Both the position numbers and the translations under genes were made by a program. Below the pieces are notes generated by a model that was given only the letters and a program-made list of their open reading frames with translations, did not search any database and had not been told where the DNA came from. Shown here piece by piece: positions 46,458 to 55,828 of a stretch of DNA of 64,000 nt (position 1 is its first letter; each line of letters begins with the position of its first letter). Origin of the DNA: Microbulbifer rhizosphaerae (GTDB lineage: Bacteria > Pseudomonadota > Gammaproteobacteria > Pseudomonadales > Cellvibrionaceae); contig NZ_JACHWZ010000008.1 of the NCBI RefSeq assembly GCF_014191725.1, forward strand, positions 1-64,000. Reading direction: 5' to 3'.

Positions 46458-48164
46458 TCAGTGCGCACTGGCCTCCCCCGCTCCTTTCGGGAAGCGGATG
46501 CTCTCCACCATTTCCTGCACATGCGCCGGCGCTTCGCTGGTAACCCTGGCAACCGCAATCGCCACCGCAAAGTTGAGCACCATGCCCAGGGTGCCGATGC
46601 CCTCCGGGGAAATTCCGAACCACCAGTTTTCCGGGCTGTTGGCCGCCGGGTTGATAAACTTGAAGTAAATGATATAGGCCGCGGTAAAGAGAATGCCGGA
46701 GAGCATACCCGCGATCGCCCCTTCCTTGTTCATGCGCTTGTAGAAGATGCCCATGATAATTGCCGGGAAGAAGGACGACGCCGCGAGGCCAAAGGCGAAG
46801 GCGACCACCTGCGCCACAAAGCCCGGTGGATTGATTCCCAGGTATCCCGCCACACAGATGGCCACCGCCGCGGCGATGCGCGCGTAGCCCAGCTCCTGCT
46901 TGTCGGTAATATTCGGCATCAAATTCCGTTTCAACAGGTCGTGGGAAATCGACGTGGAGATTACCAATAGCAGGCCCGCGGAAGTGGACAGCGCCGCGGC
47001 GATACCACCGGCGGCTACCAGCGCGATCACCCAGGCCGGCAGGTTGGCGATTTCCGGGTTGGCCAGCACCATAATGTCGCGGTCGATGGTCATTTCGTTG
47101 CGTTCGTCACCGGCGTAGAACATGCGGCCGTCTTCGTTCTTGTCTTCCCAACTGATCAGGCCGGTGCGCTCCCAGTTGTCGATCCAGCCGGGTGCCTCGG
47201 CGTGGGGTGTGCCCTCGCCTTCCGGCCCGTTGATGGTGTCGATCATATTCACTCGCGCAAAGGTGGCGATGGCCGGCGCAGTGGTGTACAGCAGGGCAAT
47301 AAATAGCAGCGCCCAGCCGGCGGATTTGCGCGCGTCGCGCACCTTCGGCACGGTAAAGAAGCGCACGATCACATGGGGCAGACCGGCGGTACCCACCATC
47401 AGCGCGGCAGTGATAAAGAAGACGTCAATGGTGCTCTTGGTGCCCGATGTATACTCAGTAAAACCCAGTTCCGTCGACAGGCCATCGAGCTTATCCAGCA
47501 GGTAGGTGCCTGAGCCATCGGCCAGTTCAGAGCCGAAGCCGATCTGCGGAATCACGTGGCCGGTCATCATGATGGAGATGAAAATCGCCGGCACCAGGTA
47601 AGCGCAGATCAGCACGCAGTACTGAGCCACCTGGGTATAGGTGATGCCCTTCATGCCGCCGAGCACCGCGTAGAAGAATACCACCCCCATGCCGATAATC
47701 ACCCCGGTGGTGATATCCACCTCCAGGAAGCGGGAGAAGACCACCCCCACGCCGCGCATCTGTCCCGCCACATAGGTGAAGCAGACAAATACCGCGCAGA
47801 TTACCGCCACGGTACGCGCTGTATTCGAATAGTAGCGGTCGCCGATAAATGCGGGCACGGTGAACTTGCCGAATTTGCGCAGGTAGGGCGCCAGGCAGAG
47901 TGCCAATAGCACATAGCCGCCGGTCCAGCCCATCAAGTAGACGGCACCGTCGTAGCCCATAAAGGAGATCAGTCCGGCCATGGAGATAAACGAGGCCGCG
48001 GACATCCAGTCGGCTGCGGTGGCCATGCCGTTGGCCACCGGGTGTACACCGCCGCCAGCCACGTAGAAATCGTGGGTAGAGCCTGCGCGGGACCAGATGG
48101 CGATACCGATATAGATCGCAAAGGTGGCACCGACAATCAAAAAGGTAAGGGTTTGAATATCCAT
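46458..48164 (-). CDS. actP: Sodium:solute symporter, acetate permease ActP-like (VC_2705 type)
   Basis: 568 aa, about 13 helices. SSS-family features: [58 protein letters not shown] and [25 protein letters not shown] charged periplasmic insertion (about residues 325-365, [20 protein letters not shown]) is typical of the subgroup paired with DUF4212 small proteins. It takes up acetate or similar short monocarboxylates with Na+. The DUF4212 gene lies 9 bp upstream. Gene order with a DcaP-like porin, acs and CrbRS supports an acetate role; symbol by analogy. Confidence 0.87.
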   Translation of the reverse strand: MDIQTLTFLIVGATFAIYIGIAIWSRAGSTHDFYVAGGGVHPVANGMATAADWMSAASFISMAGLISFMGYDGAVYLMGWTGGYVLLALCLAPYLRKFGKFTVPAFIGDRYYSNTARTVAVICAVFVCFTYVAGQMRGVGVVFSRFLEVDITTGVIIGMGVVFFYAVLGGMKGITYTQVAQYCVLICAYLVPAIFISIMMTGHVIPQIGFGSELADGSGTYLLDKLDGLSTELGFTEYTSGTKSTIDVFFITAALMVGTAGLPHVIVRFFTVPKVRDARKSAGWALLFIALLYTTAPAIATFARVNMIDTINGPEGEGTPHAEAPGWIDNWERTGLISWEDKNEDGRMFYAGDERNEMTIDRDIMVLANPEIANLPAWVIALVAAGGIAAALSTSAGLLLVISTSISHDLLKRNLMPNITDKQELGYARIAAAVAICVAGYLGINPPGFVAQVVAFAFGLAASSFFPAIIMGIFYKRMNKEGAIAGMLSGILFTAAYIIYFKFINPAANSPENWWFGISPEGIGTLGMVLNFAVAIAVARVTSEAPAHVQEMVESIRFPKGAGEASAH

Positions 48165-48173
48165 GATGGGCTC

Positions 48174-48491
48174 CTATTGACCGAATTCTTCTTCGAGTGC
48201 TTCCTCGAATTCTTCTTCGTTTTCGTGGTCTTCATGCACGTTGTATTTCCGGTCCAGCGTATTCATCTTGATCACGTAGACCACGATCAACAACAGGAAC
48301 ACATAAATGGAGCCCTGCTGGGCGAACCAGAAGCCCAGCTTGAACCCTCCCAGCTTGATGGCATTGAGCGCATCCACCAGCAATATTCCGAAGCCGAAGG
48401 ACACCGCAAACCAGATGCACAACAGGGTGAGCATCAGGCGCAGATTCTCTCTCCAGTAGTCTTTGGCGTGTTGTTCGCTTTCGAAACTCAT
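48174..48491 (-). CDS. DUF4212 small subunit of the sodium:solute symporter
   Basis: 105 aa with two helices (LMLTLLCIWFAVSFGFGILLVD and IYVFLLLIVVYVIKMN) and YWRENLRL near the start, the DUF4212 pattern. The C-terminus is strongly acidic (HEDHENEEEFEEALEEEFGQ). Members are encoded next to VC_2705-type symporters and are believed to be a partner subunit. It lies 9 bp upstream of actP on the same strand. Confidence 0.9.
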   Translation of the reverse strand: MSFESEQHAKDYWRENLRLMLTLLCIWFAVSFGFGILLVDALNAIKLGGFKLGFWFAQQGSIYVFLLLIVVYVIKMNTLDRKYNVHEDHENEEEFEEALEEEFGQ

Positions 48492-48539
48492 CTTTTTATC
48501 TCCGCACTTATTATCGATTTATCGGAATCTTCTCAGGTC

Positions 48540-48605
48540 GTGACCCCGGCGAAGGCCGGGGTCCAGCTCTCCGGAGCATGGATTCCGGCATACGCCGGAA
48601 TGACG
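48540..48605. repeat. Palindromic repeat pair of the widespread proteobacterial type
   Basis: Two palindromes side by side: GACCCCGGCGAAGGCCGGGGTC and GGATTCCGGCATACGCCGGAA followed by TGAC. This pair is a common dispersed element in many proteobacteria. It sits between the DcaP-like gene and the DUF4212 gene, 4 bp past the porin stop, and may terminate or stabilise its mRNA. Confidence 0.85.
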
Positions 48606-48609
48606 AATG

Positions 48610-49920
48610 TCAGAAAACATACTTGACAGAAAACTGCAGGCGCCTCAGTTCGCCTTTGTCGTCCGCCAGTATACCACTCACATTCTCCACCTCCTTGTTC
48701 GCCAGGATATATTCGCCTCCCAGAGTGATTTTGGGAACCGGCGAATAGAGCAGGTTCAGGTGCATGCTCCGATAGTCTGAGGCGGTGGTGTCGGACACCG
48801 CATCCGGGTTGTCCGCCGTGGAGGCCGACAGCACAAGGTTAGTGCGCAACTGGTCGCTCCAGAAATGGCGCAGTGCAATGAAGCCGCCACTCTGGTCGAT
48901 CAATTCAATATCACCATCCCCTTCAATAATACCGGACCGGAAACCGTTCAGGCCCATATAGCGCCCCAGGGCATTGCCGGAGCTGAGCATAAAGCGGATA
49001 TCATCCCGCCCCACCTGGTACTTTCCGGATACGCTGACCGCATACCCGCGCACCGATTCCGCGGCAGCGCCATCCTCATAGGCCAGCTCCCGGCTCATGG
49101 AGGCCACCGAATAGCTGAAATCGCCGATGCTGTTGTTGTAGCGCAGCACGATATCCGGCATGCCATTGTCGTCATAGGGGTTTTCCGTGCCGTTGTACAG
49201 GGTGGTAGCCGGGTTCTCCGCGGAAACCTGGATACTACCACCGCCGATTTTGTGGGTGTAGCGCAGCTGCGGCTGGCGCTCGAAAATGGTGCCCACCGGG
49301 CCGACAAAATCCATGCCCTCCGGCAGCGCGCCCACATTGAAAAAAGTGGACCAGGTCTGACCCGCGAGCAAACTTCGGTTCTCGTCGATATGCCAGTCCA
49401 CATAGGCGTGGCGCAATCGCTGGGAATAAGAGTTGCTGATGCGCTCGTCGCCCTGGCCGCTGGCCATGGCATCGACTTCCAGGTGGGTGTTCACGTGGCC
49501 GCGGGCCAAGGCCGTGTGGCTCTTGATAAACAGCCGCGAAGACTTGGCGTGGGAGTGGTACTTGGTATCCCCGTCCTCGCCGCCCACCGGAATGGTGGAG
49601 GGCACCAGGAAATCCTCGCCGATGCCAGCGGTGGCGGAACTCCCGTCGGAGTAGTCGCTGAACTGGCTGTCGAGCTTGATAAAACCGCCGAACTCGATCT
49701 GCGTGCCCTCTTGCGGCTGCTCCGGCTCCGGGTTGTCCACCATCTCCCGGCGCTTTGCCTCTTCGGCCAGCTGTGAAACCTGCGCCTGTAGTTCCTCGAT
49801 GCGCAGTTGCAGTTCCTCGTTGGTAGCCTGCGCCACTGCCGCCAGCGGGATCATCGCCGATAAAGCCAGGACGCCCGTGGACAGGCGGAACACAATGGTA
49901 TTGCTCTCTCTACTGGACAT
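48610..49920 (-). CDS. DcaP-like trimeric outer-membrane porin
   Basis: 436 aa. A signal peptide (ALSAMIPLAAVAQ), a coiled-coil stretch ahead of the barrel (ELQLRIEELQAQVSQLAEEAKR), then EFGGFIKLDSQFSDYSDG and SHAKSSRLFIKSHTALARGHVNTHLEVDA, both DcaP hallmarks, and a barrel ending KYVF. DcaP porins pass dicarboxylic and other small organic acids. With the ActP-like symporter and acs nearby, it probably admits carboxylates. It is divergent from the acs fragment at 50130; the gap between holds two 18-bp direct repeats. Confidence 0.88.
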   Translation of the reverse strand: MSSRESNTIVFRLSTGVLALSAMIPLAAVAQATNEELQLRIEELQAQVSQLAEEAKRREMVDNPEPEQPQEGTQIEFGGFIKLDSQFSDYSDGSSATAGIGEDFLVPSTIPVGGEDGDTKYHSHAKSSRLFIKSHTALARGHVNTHLEVDAMASGQGDERISNSYSQRLRHAYVDWHIDENRSLLAGQTWSTFFNVGALPEGMDFVGPVGTIFERQPQLRYTHKIGGGSIQVSAENPATTLYNGTENPYDDNGMPDIVLRYNNSIGDFSYSVASMSRELAYEDGAAAESVRGYAVSVSGKYQVGRDDIRFMLSSGNALGRYMGLNGFRSGIIEGDGDIELIDQSGGFIALRHFWSDQLRTNLVLSASTADNPDAVSDTTASDYRSMHLNLLYSPVPKITLGGEYILANKEVENVSGILADDKGELRRLQFSVKYVF

Positions 49921-50015
49921 TCCTTCATCCTCCCGAAATTGTTTTTATTCCGGGTACAGATGTAATCCCTTATTTGCGAGCACGGCTATTAACCATTGGT
50001 CTAAACCGGGAGTAA

Positions 50016-50068
50016 TTTCGACTAATGTCTAATGGCGGGAGCGGAACTGATTTCGACTTATGTCTAAT
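50016..50068. promoter_or_regulatory. Paired direct repeats, candidate response-regulator sites
   Basis: TTTCGACTAATGTCTAAT at 50016-50033 and TTTCGACTTATGTCTAAT at 50051-50068, 35 bp apart start to start. The core GAC-N4-GTC is a short inverted repeat suited to a NarL/LuxR-type dimer. A third copy lies upstream of the intact acs at 53461-53478. The pair lies 96 bp from the DcaP-like start and 62 bp before the acs remnant. Assignment to the CrbR-like regulator is inference. Confidence 0.5.
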
Positions 50069-50129
50069 ACGCACTACAGATGCGGGAAATGCAGAATGTC
50101 GGTGAGCTATAAGACCGAAGAGGCCCGCT

Positions 50130-50693
50130 GTGTCCCGAGAAACCCGCCCACCCAGTCCCCGCGGCCTACGCCGAACGCTCACTGCTGAACGAATCTGACT
50201 ATTTCGGGATGTATAGTCACTCAGTCAACGGCAGCGAGGGCTTCTGGCGCGAACAGGGCCGGCGGCTGAACTGGATCAAGCTCTATACCAAGTGAAAGAC
50301 GCGCCCTTCGCCAAAGACGACCTGCATATCCGCGGGTATGCCGACGGCACCCTGAACCTCTCCGCCAACTGCCTGGATCGGCACCTGCTCGAACACGGCG
50401 ACAGCACCGCGATCCTCTGGGTGGGCGACGAACCCGGGACCTCCCGAGAGATCAACTACCGGGAACTGCACGCCGATGTGTGCCGCTTCGTCAATCTCAA
50501 ATCCCAGGGCGTACGCAAAGGCGGTACTGAGTCACACTGAAGCTGGGGTTACTGGTCTAAAATCCCTGGCCGTGCGCAAAGGCGACGTGGTGACCATCTA
50601 CATGCCGATGGCTCCCAAGGCGGCGATGGCCATGCTCGCCTGCCCCGTATCGGCGCCGTGCATTCCATGGTCTTCGCAGGATTTTCCCCGGAG
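50130..50693 (+). pseudogene. Decayed 5' fragment of acetyl-CoA synthetase gene
   Basis: From a GTG at 50130 the sequence parallels acs codons 1 to about 175, including DDLHIRGYADGTLN and [20 protein letters not shown]. It carries a one-base loss near 50290 and a local duplication (CTAAAATCCCTGG.CGTGCGCAAAGG) with a stop-rich insertion at about 50520-50565, then stops abruptly at 50693. It differs from the intact acs at many positions, so the copy is not recent. It cannot make an active enzyme. Confidence 0.88.
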
Positions 50694-50828
50694 CCTAACG
50701 GGCACTACGTGTTGCAGACTCTCGGTGAATCGGGCTGGATCGCTTCAAGAGAAACGCTTTTTAAACGCAATGAAGACGAAACCGATACGGTCATTCCTTC
50801 GAAAGGGGAGCTGGAGGAAAATACGTAA
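50694..50828 (+). pseudogene. 3' remnant of a protease pro-domain gene
   Basis: Reads PNGHYVLQTLGESGWIAS and onward for 44 codons to a stop at 50828. This matches the last part of the intact pro-domain protein at 52174-52977. It is joined directly to the acs fragment, so the 5' part of this gene was deleted. It lies immediately ahead of the metalloprotease gene, as in the presumed original order. Confidence 0.85.
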
Positions 50829-50859
50829 AAATAAACAAGTCAATATCATGAGGATATCC

Positions 50860-52002
50860 ATGAAGATTAAAAGAAAAATCGGCAACATGATCCGCGCAGG
50901 CTTGGCCGTGGCGCTAATGACAGCCGTTAGTGCAGTACAGGCTGTCACCGTCGATCTTCTGGTTTTGTACGACGGCTATTCAGCCAATTACTTCAATAAT
51001 CAACCTGAAACGGCGATGCAGAACTGGGTGACCCAAATCAACAACGCCTACCAGGACAGCCAGGTTGACGTTCAGTTGCGCCTGGTGGGCGTCATGCCAC
51101 ACGAAGAAGCCGGCTCGGACATGGGCGCGGTATTGGAAAATTTGCGTGTCGACGAGGAAGCCAACAACCTGAGGAATCAACTGGGCGCTGATTTCGTCAC
51201 CCAAATACACCAGCAGGGCAGTTGCGGCATCGCTTATTTCGCCGTCGCTTCCGAGTGGGCCTGGGGCGTAGTGGGACCGGATTGCGGCCCGATGACCATG
51301 GCGCATGAGTTGGGACACAACATGGGACTGGCCCATTCACGCCGCCAGGGCGATGAAAGCGGAACACGTTACCGCTACGGACTGGGGCACGGCGTCGATC
51401 AGACGTTCGGTTCCATCATGACTTATCACTGGTTGTTCGACGCGCCGCGCGTGTCAAAATTCTCCAACCCGCGAATAACGTGCAACGGTGAGCCGTGCGG
51501 AGTTGAAGAAGGCCAGCCGGATGAAGCCGATGCGGCCAAGGCGATCCAGAATATTCGCGGGGAAATCGCCGAGTTCAGACCGACCACCATCAGCGGCGGC
51601 AGCAGCAGCACCTTGCTGAGCAGAGTTAGCGATAAGTGCGTGGATGTTTCTGACCGATCAACTGATAACTACGCGAATATCGTCCAATGGGATTGCTGGG
51701 GCGGTGATAATCAACAATTTGAATGGAAGAATCTAGGTAACGGCTATCATCAACTTGTGGCACAACACAGCGGAAAATGCATCCGGGTATCGGATGGCGA
51801 TGTATACCAGTATGATTGTCACGACAATTACTGGAGCGAGATGTTCGAAAGAATAAGTTCAGGAAGCGGATATTACATCCTGAAAAACCGCGGTTCTGGA
51901 TCATGTCTCCGCGTAGAGAACTCCTCCGTTTCCAATGGGGCAAATATTGTACTGGCAAGTTGTGATACCGGCTGGTGGAGCCAGCATTTTTCCTTCGAGT
52001 AA
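50860..52002 (+). CDS. Secreted M12-like zinc metalloprotease with C-terminal ricin-type lectin domain
   Basis: 380 aa from the ATG at 50860 (GAGGA at SD distance; signal peptide ending VSAVQA). The protease domain starts VDLLVLYDGYSANYF, typical of reprolysin-like enzymes, and holds the zinc site HELGHNMGLAH with the Met-turn in GSIMTYH. From about residue 250 a ricin-B/CBM13-like beta-trefoil follows (CVDVSDRSTDNYANIVQWDCWG, NQQFEWKNLGNG, LASCDTGWWSQHFSFE). There is no pro-domain in the same chain; a pro-domain-like protein is encoded separately downstream at 52174. Gene and surroundings are more AT-rich than the acs copies. Probable role: extracellular protein degradation. Confidence 0.88.
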   Translation: MKIKRKIGNMIRAGLAVALMTAVSAVQAVTVDLLVLYDGYSANYFNNQPETAMQNWVTQINNAYQDSQVDVQLRLVGVMPHEEAGSDMGAVLENLRVDEEANNLRNQLGADFVTQIHQQGSCGIAYFAVASEWAWGVVGPDCGPMTMAHELGHNMGLAHSRRQGDESGTRYRYGLGHGVDQTFGSIMTYHWLFDAPRVSKFSNPRITCNGEPCGVEEGQPDEADAAKAIQNIRGEIAEFRPTTISGGSSSTLLSRVSDKCVDVSDRSTDNYANIVQWDCWGGDNQQFEWKNLGNGYHQLVAQHSGKCIRVSDGDVYQYDCHDNYWSEMFERISSGSGYYILKNRGSGSCLRVENSSVSNGANIVLASCDTGWWSQHFSFE

Positions 52003-52014
52003 GTCAGCCTCGTA

Positions 52015-52043
52015 GGTGAGCACCACGGGTGCTCACCTTTTTT
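52015..52043 (+). terminator. Rho-independent terminator of the metalloprotease gene
   Basis: Stem GGTGAGCACC / GGTGCTCACC with loop ACG, followed by TTTTTT. It begins 12 bp after the stop codon and separates the protease gene from the pro-domain gene. Confidence 0.93.
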
Positions 52044-52173
52044 CGCATATAGCTCAATGCAAATATGTGTGGCTCGACTTACAGAACCAACGCAACCGAG
52101 CCCGCAAACGCAGGCTCGCTGGTCATGCAGAAGTGCATGCCAAACTGCTCAACGCCTTGAAGGAGAAGAAAAA

Positions 52174-52977
52174 ATGGGAAAAAGAACACCGGGGCTACTG
52201 ATTCTATCCACCACAGTAGTGGCTATTGGTTTTTTTGTTTTTCGGGATACGTTCACGCCTTCACTACCCGGGGATGCTTCCGGTCGCTCATCCGCTTTTG
52301 AAGCGCTTCCCTCCGACAAAACAGGCAATACGATGCCCGATGTTGTTGAAAAAGCCGATAACATTCGCGAGCATGAAGACGCAGTGGACGATAGCGGTGG
52401 CGACATTGCAGACCTGCAAGCAAGGTATGCCGAAGTTTCAGATAATCCCGACTATCCGCAGTTGGAAGCGCGAATGGAAGCAATGCAAGAGCGCCATCCG
52501 GGTAGATCGTTTGATCCGGAGAAGGTGGTGGAGACAATGGCCCGGACCGAAGCCTGGGAGCGCGTCGCAACGCATCCCGATGATCTGCCGCTGACTCCTG
52601 AGCAAAAATATGACGGCCGTGAATTTATTCACTTTAACCCGTTGCGTATTGAAACGTTGATGCCGGGAGACACACTGCAAATTCCAGTTTGGCAGTTGGG
52701 AACGCATTTTGAAATGCGCGTTGATCGTGCGGAAACCCATAAAAACGGCAGCGTTACCTGGCACGGGCATCTCGAAAACTACAATGAATCCCATCGCGTA
52801 GTCATTACCGTGGGAGAAGGTTTGAGTCTGGCCGGTATTGATACGCCTAACGGGCACTACGTGTTGCAGGCTCACGGCGAATCGGGTTGGATCGCTTCCA
52901 GCGAAACGCTTTTTAAACGCAATGAACAGGAAACCGATATGGTCATTCCTTCAAAAGAGGGACCGGAAAATCCGTAA
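52174..52977 (+). CDS. Stand-alone metalloprotease pro-domain-like protein
   Basis: 267 aa from the ATG at 52174, which has GGAGAAG at SD distance. One N-terminal membrane segment or signal (GLLILSTTVVAIGFFVF), an acidic linker, and a C-terminal domain with DTLQIPVWQLGTHFEMRVDR, GSVTWHGHLENYNESHRVVITVG and GIDTPNGHYVLQAHGESGW. This domain resembles the pro-region at the N-terminus of many secreted reprolysin-like proteases. As a separate protein it may chaperone or inhibit a protease in trans; this is inference. The protease gene that should follow is destroyed after its first codons. Confidence 0.72.
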   Translation: MGKRTPGLLILSTTVVAIGFFVFRDTFTPSLPGDASGRSSAFEALPSDKTGNTMPDVVEKADNIREHEDAVDDSGGDIADLQARYAEVSDNPDYPQLEARMEAMQERHPGRSFDPEKVVETMARTEAWERVATHPDDLPLTPEQKYDGREFIHFNPLRIETLMPGDTLQIPVWQLGTHFEMRVDRAETHKNGSVTWHGHLENYNESHRVVITVGEGLSLAGIDTPNGHYVLQAHGESGWIASSETLFKRNEQETDMVIPSKEGPENP

Positions 52978-52984
52978 AATAAAA

Positions 52985-53030
52985 AGTCAATATCATGAGG
53001 ATGGTCTGTCAACGTTAAAAGAAAAATCAG
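52985..53030 (+). pseudogene. 5' stub of a second metalloprotease gene
   Basis: The stretch from AGTCAATATCATGAGGAT to TTAAAAGAAAAATC parallels the leader and first codons of the intact protease gene (50839-50884). It is then replaced by transposase sequence. Its position directly after a pro-domain gene repeats the order seen at 50694-50860. Confidence 0.75.
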
Positions 53031-53035
53031 CAAAG

Positions 53036-53437
53036 CTGCGGAGCAGCGGCGCATGGCCAAGAGTGTGGCCCTGGTGGTGGGCGAAGTCCTGCCCGAGCAG
53101 CTCGTGCGCCAGTGGGTGTTGAGTTTCCCGTTTCAGTTACGCTTTCTGTGCGCCAGCCGCCCGACGATCATGGGCCGGGTGCTCGGTATTATTTACCGCG
53201 TGATTGCCACACCTGATCAAGAAAGCGGGGCAGACCCACGCAACAGCCCGCACTGGCGCAGTCACGCTGGGTTTGACTCGGCGCTGAATCTCAACATCCA
53301 CTTTCACATGCTGTCCCTGGATGGCGTCTACGTCATCCGATGGGTTTACCAGATTCCGCGGGGTCAAGGCCCCCACCAGTGCCGAGTTCACCCGACTCGC
53401 GCACGCCATCGCTCACCGTGCCGGCCGCTTACTAATA
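53036..53437 (+). mobile_element. IS91-family transposase fragment, frameshifted
   Basis: The frame starting near 53038 reads RRMAKSVALVVGEVLPEQLV, RQWVLSFPFQLRFLCASRPT, then MGRVLGIIYRVIAT, a stretch typical of IS91-type transposases. After a frame change it continues as FDSALNLNIHFHMLSLDGVYV, and after another as GFTRFRGVKAPTSAEFTRLAHA. Both the N-terminal zinc-binding part and the catalytic C-terminal part are missing. It ends inside the regulatory repeat upstream of acs. Confidence 0.85.
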
Positions 53438-53460
53438 TCTAACAGCGGGAGCGGAACTGA

Positions 53461-53478
53461 TTTCGACTTATGTCTAAT
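53461..53478. promoter_or_regulatory. Candidate response-regulator site upstream of acs
   Basis: TTTCGACTTATGTCTAAT, identical to 50051-50068 and 62 bp ahead of the acs start codon region. The upstream partner repeat is only half kept (ACTAATATCTAAC at 53431-53443), because the transposase fragment breaks into it. Confidence 0.5.
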
Positions 53479-53540
53479 ACGCACCGCCAGCGCGGAAATG
53501 CAGAATGCCGGATAAGTTATAAGACCGAAGAGGCCCCGCT

Positions 53541-55499
53541 GTGTCCCGAGAAACCCTCCACCCTGTCCCCGAAGCCTACGCCGAACAGTCGCTGCTGAAC
53601 GAAGCCGATTATTTCGAGCTGTACCGCCGCTCCATCGACGACAGCGAAGGCTTCTGGCGCGAACAGGGTCGGCGGCTGGACTGGATCAAGCCCTATACCC
53701 AAGTGAAGGATGTGTCCTTCGCCAAAGACGACCTGCATATCCGCTGGTACGCCGACGGCACCCTGAACGTCTCCTCCAACTGCCTGGACCGGCACCTGGT
53801 CGAACACGGCGACAGCACCGCGATCCTCTGGGTGGGCGACGAACCCGGGATCTCGCGAGAGATCAGCTACCGGGAACTGCACGCCGATGTGTGCCGCCTC
53901 GCCAACGGCCTAAAATCCCTGGGCGTGCGCAAAGGCGATGTAGTGACCATCTACATGCCGATGATCCCGGAGGCGGCGGTGGCCATGCTCGCCTGTGCCC
54001 GCATCGGCGCCGTGCATTCCGTGGTCTTCGCAGGCTTTTCCCCGGAGGCGCTGGCCGGACGTATGGACGACGGCAAATCGCGCATCGCAATCACCGCCAA
54101 CGCCGGAAAGCGCGGTGGCAAATCGGTGGTGCTGAAGGAAAATGTGGACAGGGCCGTGGCCCTGTGCCGGGAAACTTCAGTGGACAAAGTGGTGGTGGTC
54201 AATTACACCGACGACGAAGTCCCCTGGAATCCCGCCCGCGACTGCGACTACGGCGAACTGGTGGCACAGCAGAACGACGATTGCGAAGCGGAGGAAATGA
54301 GCGCGGAGGACCCGCTGTTTATCCTCTACACCTCCGGCTCCACCGGCAAGCCCAAGGGTGTGCTGCACACCAGCGGCGGCTACCTCACCTACGCCTCCCT
54401 CACCCACGAATACGTCTTCGACTATCGCCGCGGCGAGCGCTACTGGTGCGCCGCGGATATCGGCTGGGTCACCGGCCACTCCTATATCATCTACGGTCCC
54501 CTGGCCAACGGCGCCACCACGGTGATGTACGAGGGCGTGCCCAACTACCCGGACGTGACCCGGGTCGCGCAGATTATCGACGAGCATAAAATCGAAATCC
54601 TGTATATCGCCCCCACCGCCATCCGCGCGCTGATGGCCGAGGGCGACAGGCCCACCGCCGGCGCCAGCCTGGAGAGCCTGCGCCTGCTGGGCACCGTGGG
54701 CGAGCCCATTAACCCCGAGGCCTGGAACTGGTACCACCGCAGCTTCGGCCGCGGCCACTGCCCGATCGTGGACACCTGGTGGCAGACGGAGACCGGTGGC
54801 GCCATGCTCACCCCTCTGCCCGGCGCCACTGCGCTCAAACCCGGCTCCGCCACCCGCCCCTTCTTCGGCGTGCGGCCGGCGCTGGTGGACAACGGCGGAA
54901 ACATTCTGGAGGGCGCCGCCGAAGGGAACCTGGTGCTGCTGGACAGCTGGCCCGGACAGATGCGCACCGTGTTCGGCGACCACCAGCGCTTTATCGACAC
55001 CTATTTCAGCACCTTCGAGGGCATGTACTTCACCGGCGACGGCGCCCGCCGCGACGCCGACGGCTATTACTGGATCACCGGGCGCGTGGACGACGTGCTC
55101 AACGTGTCCGGCCACCGCATGGGCACCGCGGAACTGGAGAGCGCCCTGGTGGCCCACGAGGCGGTGGCCGAGGCCGCGGTGGTGGGCTTCCCCCACGAGA
55201 TCAAGGGCCAGGGTATTTACATCTACGTGACCCTGAACAGCGACCGGGAACCCAGCGAGGAGATGCGCCGGGCCCTGCGCGACTGGCTGCGCAGCGAAAT
55301 AGGTCCCATCGCCACCCCGGATGTGATCCAGTGGGCCCCGGGCCTGCCCAAGACCCGCTCCGGCAAGATCATGCGGCGCATCCTGCGCAAGATCGCCGCG
55401 GATGAGTGCGACCAGTTGGGGGATATCTCCACCCTGGCGGACCCCTCGGTGGTGCAGCAGCTGATCGACGGCCGCGTCGCGCTGGCGCAGACAGCCTAG
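53541..55499 (+). CDS. acs: Acetyl-CoA synthetase (AMP-forming)
   Basis: 652 aa from a GTG at 53541 with AGAGG upstream; the length is normal for Acs. Adenylation motifs are complete: [12 protein letters not shown] (A3), [25 protein letters not shown] (A5), [20 protein letters not shown] (A7/A8) and the acetylation-site motif [16 protein letters not shown] (A10). It converts acetate, ATP and CoA to acetyl-CoA. It lies between its decayed duplicate and the crbR-like gene, near the acetate symporter, which fits CrbRS control known for acs in Vibrio and Pseudomonas. Confidence 0.97.
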   Translation: MSRETLHPVPEAYAEQSLLNEADYFELYRRSIDDSEGFWREQGRRLDWIKPYTQVKDVSFAKDDLHIRWYADGTLNVSSNCLDRHLVEHGDSTAILWVGDEPGISREISYRELHADVCRLANGLKSLGVRKGDVVTIYMPMIPEAAVAMLACARIGAVHSVVFAGFSPEALAGRMDDGKSRIAITANAGKRGGKSVVLKENVDRAVALCRETSVDKVVVVNYTDDEVPWNPARDCDYGELVAQQNDDCEAEEMSAEDPLFILYTSGSTGKPKGVLHTSGGYLTYASLTHEYVFDYRRGERYWCAADIGWVTGHSYIIYGPLANGATTVMYEGVPNYPDVTRVAQIIDEHKIEILYIAPTAIRALMAEGDRPTAGASLESLRLLGTVGEPINPEAWNWYHRSFGRGHCPIVDTWWQTETGGAMLTPLPGATALKPGSATRPFFGVRPALVDNGGNILEGAAEGNLVLLDSWPGQMRTVFGDHQRFIDTYFSTFEGMYFTGDGARRDADGYYWITGRVDDVLNVSGHRMGTAELESALVAHEAVAEAAVVGFPHEIKGQGIYIYVTLNSDREPSEEMRRALRDWLRSEIGPIATPDVIQWAPGLPKTRSGKIMRRILRKIAADECDQLGDISTLADPSVVQQLIDGRVALAQTA

Positions 55500-55505
55500 C
55501 CGGGA

Positions 55506-55544
55506 GTGCCGAGCTCCAGCTCGGCACGCGGGCCGCAGGCCCGC
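55506..55544. terminator. Two adjacent perfect hairpins after acs
   Basis: GTGCCGAGCT-CC-AGCTCGGCAC followed without gap by GCGGGCC-GCA-GGCCCGC. No T tract follows. It may stabilise or end the acs mRNA, or be a mobile palindrome. Confidence 0.5.
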
Positions 55545-55598
55545 TTGGTGGACGCGCTCAGCTTATCCACCTTACGGATTTGGGAATTTTACCGTCAT

Positions 55599-55673
55599 TG
55601 TAGGAGCGGCCGTTGGCCGCGATCGATCTTGCCGAGTGGGAAATATCGATCGCGGCCAACGGCCGCTCCTACA
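55599..55673. repeat. Class-A palindromic intergenic repeat
   Basis: TGTAGGAGCGGCCGTTGGCC ... GGCCAACGGCCGCT then CCTACA, the most symmetrical copy in the window. It lacks the GGATGGCCGCCCC block of the other two full copies. Lies between acs and the response-regulator gene. Confidence 0.9.
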
Positions 55674-55828
55674 GGGAAAGGGGAAAGTACCGGTAGGGAA
55701 AAGCCACTCAGCCGTATTCCAATAGCAATAAACAATAACAAAGTCTCAAGACACCCGCGTACACTACAAAAAGTATAAAATTCGAGCGCGCTGCCCCTGC
55801 CCAAGGGGCTATTGATGATGAGGGAGCG

